Positions 41,776-51,507 of a stretch of DNA of 53,811 bases are shown here, one piece after another. Within the stretch, counting starts at the first letter, position 1. Every line of letters begins with the position of its first letter. Origin of the DNA: Actinomycetales bacterium. Its GTDB lineage: Bacteria; Actinomycetota; Actinomycetes; Mycobacteriales; Micromonosporaceae. Both the position numbers and the translations under genes were made by a program. Below the pieces are notes generated by a model, which worked only from the letters and a program-made list of their open reading frames with translations, had not been told where the DNA came from and ran no database searches. The stretch lies in contig PKFB01000048.1 of the NCBI GenBank assembly GCA_002919305.1, positions 1-53,811 of the forward strand, written 5' to 3'.

Positions 41776-43932
41776 TCAGCGCACCCGCTGTAGCACCAGC
41801 AGCGACCGTGCCTTCACCCTGATGGTCTCATTCGCTTTAAACCGTCGGATCCGCTTCCGGGACCGTCCGATGGGCAGCTGCACGGTTCCCGAAAGATCGA
41901 AATTGACCTCCCCGGTCACGGTGTCTACCGCCACCGCCCACTCCTCGCCGTAGCTGGCGTCCGGCACGGTCATCGGCACGTCCTCGTGATGGGCGTTGAA
42001 ACACAGCAGGAACGAGTCGTCGGTGACCCGTTGCCCCCGCACGTCCCGGTCCGGAATGGCGTCACCGTTGACGAACACGGTCAGTGCCTTACCAAAGCCG
42101 GCGTCCCAGTCGTGGTCGTTCATCTCCCGCGCCTGGGGGGTGAACCAGGCGATGTCGCGCAGTTCATCACCGGTACGCAGCGGCCGCCCTTGGAAGAAAC
42201 GGCGGCGCCGGAACACCGGGTGCTCGCGTCGGAACCGCGTCATCGCGGCGGTGAAGGCCAGGAAGTGTTTCTCCTTCTCTGCCAGCCGCCAGTCCACCCA
42301 ACTGATGGGGTTGTCCTGGCAGTAGGCGTTGTTGTTGCCCTGCTGGGTACGGCCGATCTCGTCGCCGTGCAGCAGCATCGGAACTCCCTGCGACAGCAGC
42401 AAAGTGGCGATCATGTTCCGCCGCTGCCGGGTTCGCAGGCTCAGGATCTCAGGATCGTCGGTGGGACCTTCCACCCCGCAGTTCCAAGACCGGTTGTGGT
42501 TCTCCCCGTCCCGGTTGTCCTCGCCGTTCGCTTCGTTGTGCTTGTGGTTGTAGGAGACCAGGTCTGCCAGGGTGAACCCGTCATGCGCCGTGATGAAGTT
42601 GATCGACGCGTACGGGCGACGCCCATCGGATTGATACAGATCACTAGAGCCGGTCAACCGTGAGGCGAACTCCCCCAAGGTGCCGGGGCGGCCGATCCAG
42701 AAATCACGAACAGTGTCCCGGTATTTACCGTTCCATTCTGTCCACAAAGGAGGAAAGTTTCCGACTTGATACCCTCCGGGCCCCACGTCCCACGGCTCGG
42801 CGATGAGCTTCACCTGCCGAATCACGGGATCCTGCTGCACCATGTCGAAGAAGGTGGCCAGCCGGTCCACGTCATAAAACTCCCGCGCCAGGGAGGCGGC
42901 CAGGTCAAAGCGGAAGCCATCCACCCGCATCTCCGTCACCCAGTACCGCAGCGAATCCATGATCAGCTGCAGCGTGAAGGGGTTCCGGACGTTGAGGGAG
43001 TTTCCGGTCCCGGTGTAGTCCATGTAGTAGTAGGGCTCGCCTTCCACCAACCGGTAGTAGGCGGTGTTGTCGATGCCCCGCATGGACAACGTGGGGCCGA
43101 GATGGTTGCCCTCCGCGGTGTGGTTGTAGACCACATCGAGGATCACCTCGATGCCCGCCTCGTGCAGGGTCTTCACCATCATCTTGAATTCCTGCACCTG
43201 AGATCCGTCGTCACCACTGGCGGCGTACTGGGCATGAGGGGCGAAGAAAGCGAGGGTGTTGTAACCCCAGTAATTGGCCAGTCCACGTTGGACAAGGTGA
43301 TGATCAGTGATGAACTGGTGGACCGGCATCAGCTCCACCGCGGTGACCCCCAGCCGAGTCAGATGCTCGATCACCGCCGGATGCGCCAGACCGGCGTAGG
43401 TGCCACGGAGGTGAGGGGGCACCTTGGGGTGGTTAATCGTCAGGCCCCGCACGTGCGCCTCATAGATCACCGTTTCGTGGTACGGGATCCGAGGCGGCCG
43501 GTGGCTCCCCCAGTCGAAGAATGGGTTGATCACCACCGATTTCGGCGCGTACGGTCCAGAATCCTTCTGGTTGCGAATATGCGGCGCCCCGAGCTGATAC
43601 CCGAACAGCGATTCATCCCAGGTGTTCGCGTCACAGACCGCTTTGGCGTACGGGTCTACCAGGAGTTTCGACGGGTCACACCGCAGACCTCGGGCCGGGT
43701 CGTATGGGCCATGAACCCGATAGCCGTACCGCTGGCCGGGCCCAATCCCCGGCAGGTATCCATGCCAGACGTAACCGTCGACCTCGGGAAGCGGCACGCG
43801 GGTCTCGGTGCCGTCAGCGTCGAACAGACACAGCTCAACCTGAGTGGCCACCTGAGAGAACAGCGCGAAGTTAGTCCCGGTGCCGTCGAAGTTCGCGCCT
43901 AGCGGATAAGCCGAGCCGGGCCATGGCTGCAC
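41776..43932 (-). CDS. glgX: GlgX, glycogen debranching enzyme
   Basis: 718 aa, GTG start with GGAGC five bases upstream. The N-terminal CBM48 begins QPWPGSAYPLGANFDGTGTNFALFS. The GH13 barrel has DVVYNHTAEGNHLGPT, DGFRFDLAASLAREF (nucleophile Asp), KLIAEPWDVGPGGYQVG (acid Glu), FITAHDGFTLADLVSYN (Asp) and the beta-sandwich end. It hydrolyses alpha-1,6 branches of phosphorylase-limited glycogen. No other glg genes are adjacent. Confidence 0.96.
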   Translation of the reverse strand: MQPWPGSAYPLGANFDGTGTNFALFSQVATQVELCLFDADGTETRVPLPEVDGYVWHGYLPGIGPGQRYGYRVHGPYDPARGLRCDPSKLLVDPYAKAVCDANTWDESLFGYQLGAPHIRNQKDSGPYAPKSVVINPFFDWGSHRPPRIPYHETVIYEAHVRGLTINHPKVPPHLRGTYAGLAHPAVIEHLTRLGVTAVELMPVHQFITDHHLVQRGLANYWGYNTLAFFAPHAQYAASGDDGSQVQEFKMMVKTLHEAGIEVILDVVYNHTAEGNHLGPTLSMRGIDNTAYYRLVEGEPYYYMDYTGTGNSLNVRNPFTLQLIMDSLRYWVTEMRVDGFRFDLAASLAREFYDVDRLATFFDMVQQDPVIRQVKLIAEPWDVGPGGYQVGNFPPLWTEWNGKYRDTVRDFWIGRPGTLGEFASRLTGSSDLYQSDGRRPYASINFITAHDGFTLADLVSYNHKHNEANGEDNRDGENHNRSWNCGVEGPTDDPEILSLRTRQRRNMIATLLLSQGVPMLLHGDEIGRTQQGNNNAYCQDNPISWVDWRLAEKEKHFLAFTAAMTRFRREHPVFRRRRFFQGRPLRTGDELRDIAWFTPQAREMNDHDWDAGFGKALTVFVNGDAIPDRDVRGQRVTDDSFLLCFNAHHEDVPMTVPDASYGEEWAVAVDTVTGEVNFDLSGTVQLPIGRSRKRIRRFKANETIRVKARSLLVLQRVR

Positions 43933-44202
43933 GACCGCTCCTGACGGACGAGGCGACCGGCCGTTGACCGGTCACCGGGTGTTGCGGGATTGGCCAGATG
44001 GTGTTGGGGCAGGGAAGGTTCACGGTAACTCAGATCGCCGCGCTGTGAGCAGCGTCTGGAAAATCCGTCGGGTGAGGTTCATAAGGTCCTCACAGGATGA
44101 CCACCTCGACCCCCGCGGACGCCGTCACCGTGGCCGGCCCAGGGAGTACAAGACCCTCAGGGCCGGGGAGTCTGTTCCTGTCACGATCCGCGCATCGTCA
44201 TA

Positions 44203-44664
44203 CTATTCGCACGCTACGCCGTCACCATCCCGGTCCAGTCCTGGACGGTACCCAGGCTCGCCTCGATACAACGGAGCCGCACCAGCCGCCCGCGCCGCAT
44301 CACAGTTGCGGTAATACACGCTGTTCGCCTCCGGCGAATCAATGGGTGATACAGATGGCGCCGCGGAGGTCGGGGAGATGGACACAAGTGGGCTAGGCGA
44401 TTCAACGAACATGGGTGGTCTAGACGATTCAGAGGTCACCATGGAGCTCGACCATTCATTCGACGTCGGTGTGGTGTCCTCCTCTCCCGCAGCCCCACCG
44501 ATACATGTTCCGAGCACGAAAGCGAGCGCTAACGCGACCCACCCTTGCCACCGGTCCGGCACCCATGGACGCCACCACTGCTCGTGTGGAGGGGTACCGG
44601 TGAGGGGTAACGGCTGGGTGGAAGGTTGTGGTGACGGAAACGAGGACGAGTGGGAGCCACTCAT
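44203..44664 (-). CDS. Membrane protein with C-terminal excalibur calcium-binding domain
   Basis: 153 aa from ATG 44664 (CAGGAGGAATAT upstream). A Ser/Pro-rich cytosolic head is followed by one membrane helix (about 43-60: GWVALALAFVLGTCIGG), a Ser/Thr/Pro-rich spacer, and an excalibur domain (about 116-153: YYRNCDAARAAGAAPLYRGE...GLDRDGDGVACE) with the conserved Cys pair and the DxDxDG loop. Excalibur domains bind Ca2+ on extracellular nuclease-like or wall proteins. There is no enzymatic domain here. The role is unknown. Confidence 0.85.
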   Translation of the reverse strand: MSGSHSSSFPSPQPSTQPLPLTGTPPHEQWWRPWVPDRWQGWVALALAFVLGTCIGGAAGEEDTTPTSNEWSSSMVTSESSRPPMFVESPSPLVSISPTSAAPSVSPIDSPEANSVYYRNCDAARAAGAAPLYRGEPGYRPGLDRDGDGVACE

Positions 44665-44862
44665 ATATTCCTCCTGAGCAGAATTGAGCACATGCTGGTG
44701 CGTTTCGTCACCGCCGCACGATCATGAAGTGCCGGCCAGGCAACATCATGTATGGGAACTCAGACACGTTCGGTCACCTGTTACGCCGAACTTCGCAGTA
44801 ATCCGGTTGAACGGCTATCACCGTTTATCCGATCCCACGCCCGCCTGACGTATCAGTGGCGT

Positions 44863-46317
44863 TCACGAACTGTGCGACGGGCGTACCCAATGCGGTGGGA
44901 TGGGTTGGGGAGATACGAAAAGACCATCCGGGTCATAGGTGGCCTTGACCGCGGCGAGACGGGGCAGATTCGCGCCGTAGTAGGCGTCTGCCCAGTCGGC
45001 CAGTTCAGGATCGGGGTACCCCTGGTAGACCCGGCCGGAGCCGTACGGATGCACCGCCTCCCAGGAACGGGTGAGCCACCGCTGCGCGGCCTGGCGGCGC
45101 TGCGGTGTGGTGGAGGAGCCGGTGAGCACGGTATGTCTGAGCATGAGACGGGCCCGACGGTGCACAAAAGCCGTGTCGGCTGGGGACACACGCGCATAGG
45201 CGCCCTGCCACGGAATGAACTCCACCTCGCGATGCTCCACGAAAATCCGATCCGCGGCGATGGCGTCGACCAGCTGCGCGATCGCCTCCACCGGTAACAG
45301 CTGGTCGAAGAACTCCGACTTCACCAACTGGTGCCCCGGCTGCTCGAATGGTCCGTCGGGGATCCATACCTCGTGGTGGGTCCGGCCGATCCAGCCGGCC
45401 TGATACCGGGCGGCCTCTCGACGGTTGAGGGTACGCGTCCCCGCCTCGGTGGGGCGCCGCCCTACCGAGGCCACGAAGCCTGCCAGCCAGTTCTCCGCAA
45501 GGGTGGGGTCGCCGCGGCTGGTCCCGAACAACTCCACCGTGGGCGGTTCGGTCAGGAGATCCGGGGCGGTCATGAGGAGTTCGGCGGTGACCTGGTCAGG
45601 GGCTTCGGGAGCCAGCCGCTGCCACTGGTCGATCACCGTCACCGCGTCCTGAAACGGCCAACGCGCGTACAGGGTCGTCACCGGCGCGACCGGAAGGGTG
45701 TGGAAGGTGAGCGTGGTGACCACCGCGATATGGGCGCCCCCGATCCCCCGCAGGGCCCACCACAGCTCCGAGTCGTGGTCGTCATCAACGGTGATGATGC
45801 TGCCGTCGGCCAGGACCACCTCGGCAGCGCGCAGGTGATCGGTGGTCAACCCCAGGTCGCGGCCGAGGAGTCCGAACCCACCGGCCAGGGTCAAGCCGGC
45901 GATCCCCACAGTGGGGCAGGAGCCCGTCGGTAGGCTCCGGCCCCACTGGGTGAGCCGATCGACCAGTTCTCCCACTCCGACTCCAGCGCCCACCGTGACG
46001 GTCTCCGCGTCGGCGCCGCCCGCAGTGGGGGTGATCGATGTCAGCCGGCTGACGTCGATCAGCAGTCCGGGGGTGGAGGAGTGGTCGGCGAAGCTGTGCC
46101 CGGTGGCGCGGACCGCGAACGGCACCTGTCTCGACCGGGCGAACCGCAGCGCGTGGGCCACGTCGGTGGCGTCGACGCAGTACGCCACCGCCGCTGGAAG
46201 CGTGTCGTGCCCCAGAGCCACGAACCGTTTACGGGCCCAGACATGCTGAGGGTCGCCTGCCAGAACCAGCGGGCCCTGAAGATCCCGGGCCAGGGTGTGC
46301 CAGTCGATATCGGTCAC
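44863..46317 (-). CDS. FAD-linked oxidoreductase, BBE type (bicovalent FAD), in the lanthipeptide locus
   Basis: 484 aa from GTG 46317 (GGAGGA upstream). His74 in RATGHSFADHS and Cys134 in PTGSCPTVGIAGLTLAGG are the two covalent FAD sites. The C-terminal BBE segment has ADAYYGANLPRLAAVKATYDP. No signal peptide is visible, unlike the relative at 1464-3065. It lies 111 bp after the ABC exporter gene on the same strand and could be the last gene of the lanthipeptide operon. A tailoring oxidation of the peptide or an unrelated sugar/alcohol oxidase are both possible; position alone suggests the former. Confidence 0.85.
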   Translation of the reverse strand: MTDIDWHTLARDLQGPLVLAGDPQHVWARKRFVALGHDTLPAAVAYCVDATDVAHALRFARSRQVPFAVRATGHSFADHSSTPGLLIDVSRLTSITPTAGGADAETVTVGAGVGVGELVDRLTQWGRSLPTGSCPTVGIAGLTLAGGFGLLGRDLGLTTDHLRAAEVVLADGSIITVDDDHDSELWWALRGIGGAHIAVVTTLTFHTLPVAPVTTLYARWPFQDAVTVIDQWQRLAPEAPDQVTAELLMTAPDLLTEPPTVELFGTSRGDPTLAENWLAGFVASVGRRPTEAGTRTLNRREAARYQAGWIGRTHHEVWIPDGPFEQPGHQLVKSEFFDQLLPVEAIAQLVDAIAADRIFVEHREVEFIPWQGAYARVSPADTAFVHRRARLMLRHTVLTGSSTTPQRRQAAQRWLTRSWEAVHPYGSGRVYQGYPDPELADWADAYYGANLPRLAAVKATYDPDGLFVSPQPIPPHWVRPSHSS

Positions 46318-46428
46318 CGTCTCCTCCCGCCTCACGCCGCTTCCCGCCGTCGTCCTTCAGCCCTCGGTATCCGGTTGCGTTCATCCGGTGTGGCGCCCGG
46401 CGGGCGCGACCGGTACGCACGGCGGCGG

Positions 46429-48375
46429 CTACCCGTGCTGCGGCACGGGGTCGCCCCGCTCATGGGTTTGCTGCCGCGGCTCGGGTTCGATGCCTCCGTG
46501 CAGTCTGGCCTGAATCGCGTGGAGTTCGGCGTACCGGCCTCCCAACGCGATCAGCTCGTCGTGAGTGCCCTGCTCGACGATCCGTCCTTCGTGGAGCAGG
46601 TAGATCCGGTCGGCGTGGCGGACGCTGGCCATCCGGTGGGTGATCAGCACGACGGTGCGTCCTCCGGCCAGGCGACGCAGCGACTCGTACACGGCGTACT
46701 CCGCCTTAGCGTCCAACGGAGCGGTCGGCTCGTCCCAGATCAGCAGCGGCGCGTCCCGGAATAGGCCCCGCGCCACGGCCAGACGCTGCCACTGCCCGCC
46801 GGACAGCTCATGGCCGCCCCGGAAATACTTCGACAGCAGGGTGTCCCACCGGCGCGGTAACCGTGCAATGACCTCGTCGGCCCGGGCTTGTTCGGCGGCC
46901 TCGGTCAGCGCGACATCGTCGGGATCCGACCGGTTGTAACGCCCCAGCCGCACGTTGACCCGGGCGGTGTGTGGCCACTTCACCGGCTCCTGCGACACCA
47001 TCACCACCCGGTCGGCGATGCTGTCCGGGTTCAGTTCGGTCAGGTCGATCCCATCCCAGGTCACCCGTCCCGTGGTGGGCCGATACAAACCGGCGATCAG
47101 CTTGGCGAGGGTGCTCTTCCCTGATCCGTTCTCCCCTACCAGGGCCACCGTCTGTCCGGTGTGGATAGTCAGGGAGACATCCCGCAGCGCAAACTGATCC
47201 GATGGACTGCCCGGGTACCGGAAGCTGACATTGTCCACTGTGATCTCACGTGGCGCTGTGGGAGCCGCCCGGCCGGTGGGGCGTGGAGCCCGGCTCTCGG
47301 CGTCGGCGAGAAAACTCTGATAGTCGGCGATGTAGCGGCCGTGTTCGAACAGTTCGTTGGCGGCCAAGACCAGACGGCTCAGGGAGCCGGTGGCGGTCCG
47401 GACCGCCACCACCGCGGTCCCGGCCACGGCCAGTGGGATCCACCCGGCGTACAGCAGCAGTCCGAGCACCGTGAAGGTGGCACCGATGCCCACGCCGGCC
47501 ATGGCCCTGCCCAGGGCCCGGGTCCGGGCCTGAGCCACGCCGACCCGTATCTGGTTGTCGCGCAGCGCGTCGGCGACCTGCCGGTACTCCTGCAGCACGA
47601 ACGGAGCGGCCTGGTAGGCCCTGATCTCCCCGGCCGCCTGACGCGTGGTCGCCAATTCGATGATCATCCATACGCGCCGCTGCCAGCTGATTGTCCGGCT
47701 CAGGCTGTCGTACTCCAGGCGGGCTGCCCGCAGCACCGCCCAGCCTTCAGGCAACACCCCCAGCAGCAACACCGGCAGCAGCAGGGGATGCAGGACGCTC
47801 AAGCTCCCGGCCGCCGCGACTACGGCCAGCAACGCGCCGATGACGACGACCACCTCTTCGACGGCCTGCTCGAGCCGCATCAGCCCGCGGTCGCGGGCCC
47901 GGTGCATCCGGTCATAGAACGAGGCGTCATCGAAGGCGGCCAGCCCCACCCGCAGGCTGGCGTCGACGAGCCGCTCCTCGGCTTCCCGACGCACGGCCGG
48001 TACCAGCCGAGCTTGCGCTAGGGCTACCCCGGTATCCATGGCTCCGCGCGCCGCGAACGCCGCAACTAACAAGGCAAGGTCGGGCAGGGCCTCCCACAAC
48101 CGCCTCGCCGTCGGCCCCTCGGCTAACAGTTCCTCCAAGACGCTGGTGGTGGCCAGCAGCCCAAACGCGGTGGCCGCGCCCGACAGCAGCTGCAGGATCA
48201 ACACCACCGCGGCCTGGTAGGGCGCGGCCCGTCGAATGATGCCCACGACGAGACGAATCGCCGTACCCACCCGACGGGCCGCTTGCCAGCCGCCGCTCCC
48301 CCGTTCCTGCGTGTCCTCCAACCGCCAGTAGGGGGTCTCCAGCTCAGCGGAGATGGAGACGCTGTCGGTGCTCAG
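46429..48375 (-). CDS. ABC exporter (fused permease-ATPase) of the lanthipeptide cluster, probable CTG start
   Basis: 648 aa if started at CTG 48375. The N-terminal ~340 residues hold about six membrane helices; the C-terminal ATPase has GENGSGKST (Walker A), HELSGGQWQRLAVARGLF (signature) and LLIWDEPTAPLDAKAE (Walker B, with Pro for Leu/Ser in the D-loop region). There is no C39 peptidase domain, so it exports but does not cut the leader. Start: a full GGAGGTGATC ribosome site (48389-48380) is optimally spaced only to CTG 48375, which overlaps the lanM stop as CTGA. The product then begins (M)STDSVSIS. The next usable codon, TTG 48321, has no ribosome site. Confidence 0.9.
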   Translation of the reverse strand: MSTDSVSISAELETPYWRLEDTQERGSGGWQAARRVGTAIRLVVGIIRRAAPYQAAVVLILQLLSGAATAFGLLATTSVLEELLAEGPTARRLWEALPDLALLVAAFAARGAMDTGVALAQARLVPAVRREAEERLVDASLRVGLAAFDDASFYDRMHRARDRGLMRLEQAVEEVVVVIGALLAVVAAAGSLSVLHPLLLPVLLLGVLPEGWAVLRAARLEYDSLSRTISWQRRVWMIIELATTRQAAGEIRAYQAAPFVLQEYRQVADALRDNQIRVGVAQARTRALGRAMAGVGIGATFTVLGLLLYAGWIPLAVAGTAVVAVRTATGSLSRLVLAANELFEHGRYIADYQSFLADAESRAPRPTGRAAPTAPREITVDNVSFRYPGSPSDQFALRDVSLTIHTGQTVALVGENGSGKSTLAKLIAGLYRPTTGRVTWDGIDLTELNPDSIADRVVMVSQEPVKWPHTARVNVRLGRYNRSDPDDVALTEAAEQARADEVIARLPRRWDTLLSKYFRGGHELSGGQWQRLAVARGLFRDAPLLIWDEPTAPLDAKAEYAVYESLRRLAGGRTVVLITHRMASVRHADRIYLLHEGRIVEQGTHDELIALGGRYAELHAIQARLHGGIEPEPRQQTHERGDPVPQHG

Positions 48376-51281
48376 ATCGGATCACCTCCGGCGATGAGCA
48401 CCGACGGCAGGTCGGATTCGGGATGCAGGCGCAGCAGCTGGTAGGCCACACCACCGACCCCAGGGAGCAGGCCGGGTGAGAAAGCATCCCGAGCGATACC
48501 GCTCACCGGTCCGTGTCGTTCCACACTCGCGATGATCTGGGCGTCGAGGGTGGGGCGGTCCAGGCCAGTGGGTCCCAGACCGGCGGCTATAGCGGTATCC
48601 AGCAGCTCCCAGCTTCCCAGGTCCCCGTGGCAGAGCGTGTGGTTCCACCCCAGACCGTTGGTGTAGGTCGGGGTGACGGCGCGGCGGAGCACCTCCGCGT
48701 ACGCCTGTCTGTGGTCTGCGGCCTGCGCAGTGGGAGCCGGTACGCGTCGGAGCAGGTCAGCCGCCGCTAATCCGATCCCAACCGAGCCATGACACCAGGC
48801 GGCCGGCACCTGATCGAGGTCCCGTCGATCCCGCCAGCCCGCGACCTGGGGGTCGTACAGAGACTCGTCGAAGGCGGCCGCCGCGTCGGCCATCTGGTGG
48901 AACCGCGCATCGTCGGTGGCCAGCGCCAACCGACGCAGGGCCCACCCGATACCAGCTGTGCCGTGAGCGAAGCCTCCTAATCCGTTCGGCCAGCGCGCGG
49001 TGGGCCAGTAGGCGGCACCGTCATCACGGCGTCGCGCCGCCTCCAGCAAGCGGTCACCGGCCGATACCGCCACCGTGAGCCACCGTGTTTCTCCAGTACG
49101 CGCGGCCAGCTGCAGCAGCGGCACAATCGCCCCGGCCGTGCCTACCAGCACATCGAAAACCTCATCCGCCGCCACGGACTCAGGGATGAGCTCGGCGAGG
49201 GCACGGGCGCGCTCTACTCCCTCGGCTCCGGTCACTCCCCATCGCTCCAGGAGCAGCCAGGCCCACACGCGGGAGCCCAGGCCGATGTATCCGCCGGGCG
49301 TGAGCGGACGGAGCCGGGTCCCGGCCCGCTGCTGGTTCGCCCGCCAGTCCTCTGTCAGACGCAGGGTCCGCAGGGTGGCGTTGAGCGTCGCCTCCAGGCC
49401 AGGTACCTCGTCGGCGCGGCCATGGCTGACCTCCCGCAGGTACGCGGCCAGCAGCAGCGCCATGCCGGTCAGCCCACCGTACAGGTCGGCGCTGAAAGGC
49501 TGCACCGCCCACCCGGTGTCGTTGAGCACCGGGGCTATCCAGGTGACGGTGCCGTCGTCACCTGTGATGGCCTCCTGTTGGATTTGACGAACGATCTCAG
49601 CGGCCAGCGCCCGGCGGCGACGCTCCAGGTTGTCGGTGTCGACCTCCGTCACCCGCAGCGATTCCTCGCCGGGCAGCCACCCTTCGTTGAGATAGGCGCT
49701 GACCAGCGTCGCCCTGATGACCTCCCGCTCCAGGTCAATGTCGGCGGCGCGCCACCGTTGCAACGCCTCGTCGATCAGGTTTTTCTCCGGCAGCCAGCCG
49801 GTGCCTCGCGGACCGGTCAGTCGACCTCGACGGGGTGTGGTGGTGAACAGCGGGATGTCTCCGTCGAGCAGTTCGGCGACCTCGGCCTTGACCACGGCTG
49901 AATCGTCGGGTGCTCCCGCGCTGTTGCGGGCCATCCTGGTCAACACATCGGTGGCGCGGGCGACCGCGGTCGCTTGGTCGTGCAGCGAAACCGGATGCCA
50001 CAGCATCCGTTCCAGCTCCGCGTACACCTCTGTGGCGCGCGGTACCACCCGGATCGGGCAGTCGGCGAAGCCGCTGAGGGCAGGGGCGAGCCGCCCCGCA
50101 CGGTCCAGCGCGATCAGCGCCGCGGTCAGTTCGTCGAATCCGGCGATCACCCGGCCCCAGTACCGGTCCAGCACCGGCTTATCACTGGGCTGGTTGGCGG
50201 CTGGTTTGAGCTCCAGCCGGGCTATCCCCATCCGGGCCTGATCGGTTCCCTCGTCAACGATCACCGGCTGCGCGATGGTTGGCTGTTCACCGGGGAGGGC
50301 ACCCGCACCTGAGATGTCCACACCCCGCCACCCCAGGGCCACGCCTCGGCCCGGAAGCAAGCCCGTTCGCGCGACGGTGCCGTCGATCAGGGCTGCGGCG
50401 CGGTCCGTGGCCAATCCCAGCCCCATAGGCTTGGCGGGCGGCAGCGGCGTGAACAGCGTTTCGCAGTCCACGACCACTGGGACCGGACCGCAGGCGATGA
50501 GGTTCTCCGCGTGCAGATCACTGGCGCCGAGCAGACGCATGACCGCCAACCAGTGCCCGAGGGCCCGGTGAAAGGCCTCCAGCTCGATGCTGTTCGCGCA
50601 ATATCGGTGCGGGATGTACTCGGCCCAGCCATAGCCGTCCCGGACCAGCACGGCCGGGACGCGGATGCGGGTCGCCGCCGGCTCGTCGGGGAGGATCCAC
50701 CGCAGGAAGTCACCCAACGCCGCATCGACCGCGACGGATCTGGGCTTGTACACCACCTGCCCATCAGTGCCGCGCAGCACGGTGACGGTCTGGCCGCCCC
50801 GGTGGCTGTCTCCGGCGCTGAACCGCACCTGGGTGACTTCACCTACATCAGCACCTGGCAGCGCCCCCAACGCGCCCCGGTCAGCGGCGAATCGACGCGC
50901 CACGGTCAAGGCGGCCGTGCATCGGTTGTCGATGACCCGTCGCAGTCGTGGGGAAAGCGCCGGATAGTGCTCCGCGAGGGAATCCCAAAAATCCACGGTG
51001 GCTGACAGCGCCAGAAACTCTTCCCACCGTTGCTGTGAGGTGGCCGCGGTGAGTTTCCCGGTTACTCGCGCCGCGTGAAGCTCCAGCAGCAATACCCGGG
51101 CGACCTTGCGATGCACCGTCTCGTACAGGGCGGTGGCGGCCCCCTCGCTGAAAACGCGACGCTCAGCGGGGGTCAGGTCGGTAATGGCATCAAGCTGGGC
51201 TGCCAAAGCGGCCAGTGTCGGCTCCACCAGGCAGCCCAGTGATGCCGTGAAGGCCCCGCCCTCACGGTCAGAATCAGACAT
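48372..51281 (-). CDS. lanM: LanM, class II lanthipeptide synthetase
   Basis: 969 aa. The N-terminal DUF4135 dehydratase half phosphorylates and eliminates Ser/Thr: VVYKPRSVAVDAALGDFL, LLGASDLHAENLI, VVVDCETLFTPLP. The C-terminal LanC-like cyclase half (about 600-969) has GLTGMALLLAAYL, GFAHGTAGIGWALRRL, AAWCHGSVGIG and LCHGDLGSWELL, where the Cys (about 830 and 884) and His (about 885) are the zinc ligands for thioether formation. It lies 19 bp after the precursor gene. The start is ATG 51281, just after a TTG; no clear ribosome site, so coupling to lanA is likely. It modifies the 68-aa precursor encoded upstream. Confidence 0.96.
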   Translation of the reverse strand: MSDSDREGGAFTASLGCLVEPTLAALAAQLDAITDLTPAERRVFSEGAATALYETVHRKVARVLLLELHAARVTGKLTAATSQQRWEEFLALSATVDFWDSLAEHYPALSPRLRRVIDNRCTAALTVARRFAADRGALGALPGADVGEVTQVRFSAGDSHRGGQTVTVLRGTDGQVVYKPRSVAVDAALGDFLRWILPDEPAATRIRVPAVLVRDGYGWAEYIPHRYCANSIELEAFHRALGHWLAVMRLLGASDLHAENLIACGPVPVVVDCETLFTPLPPAKPMGLGLATDRAAALIDGTVARTGLLPGRGVALGWRGVDISGAGALPGEQPTIAQPVIVDEGTDQARMGIARLELKPAANQPSDKPVLDRYWGRVIAGFDELTAALIALDRAGRLAPALSGFADCPIRVVPRATEVYAELERMLWHPVSLHDQATAVARATDVLTRMARNSAGAPDDSAVVKAEVAELLDGDIPLFTTTPRRGRLTGPRGTGWLPEKNLIDEALQRWRAADIDLEREVIRATLVSAYLNEGWLPGEESLRVTEVDTDNLERRRRALAAEIVRQIQQEAITGDDGTVTWIAPVLNDTGWAVQPFSADLYGGLTGMALLLAAYLREVSHGRADEVPGLEATLNATLRTLRLTEDWRANQQRAGTRLRPLTPGGYIGLGSRVWAWLLLERWGVTGAEGVERARALAELIPESVAADEVFDVLVGTAGAIVPLLQLAARTGETRWLTVAVSAGDRLLEAARRRDDGAAYWPTARWPNGLGGFAHGTAGIGWALRRLALATDDARFHQMADAAAAFDESLYDPQVAGWRDRRDLDQVPAAWCHGSVGIGLAAADLLRRVPAPTAQAADHRQAYAEVLRRAVTPTYTNGLGWNHTLCHGDLGSWELLDTAIAAGLGPTGLDRPTLDAQIIASVERHGPVSGIARDAFSPGLLPGVGGVAYQLLRLHPESDLPSVLIAGGDPI

Positions 51282-51300
51282 CAACGGTTTTCAGTGGACG

Positions 51301-51507
51301 TCAGCAGCAGAGCCGGGTACGCGAGCCGGTACACACGGTTCCACACTGACCGGAACCCACGATGGTCGCGTAGATGATGTCAGTTTCGACGTACTCACCA
51401 CCGGCGTACAAAGGCCCAGCCGGACTGTCCGCAGTGGACTCCCGACGCCACCGCTCCACCAGCTGTTCAGCCTGTTCACGCGTGTCTTCTCGCACGACGG
51501 CAGCCAT
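51301..51507 (-). CDS. lanA: LanA, class II lanthipeptide precursor peptide
   Basis: 68 aa from ATG 51507 (GGGGAGG upstream). The leader is charged and helical (REDTREQAEQLVERWRRE, residues 6-23). A Gly-Gly at 36-37 could be the cleavage site, giving a 31-residue core with Thr/Ser at 42, 48, 52, 57, 60, 62 and 64 and Cys at 55, 59, 67 and 68. The C-terminus is Cys-Cys. CGTVCTGS resembles the GTV/C part of actagardine-type cores, but overall I do not recognise a known product. An alternative cleavage nearer residue 46 would leave a shorter core. It lies directly before lanM. Confidence 0.88.
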   Translation of the reverse strand: MAAVVREDTREQAEQLVERWRRESTADSPAGPLYAGGEYVETDIIYATIVGSGQCGTVCTGSRTRLCC

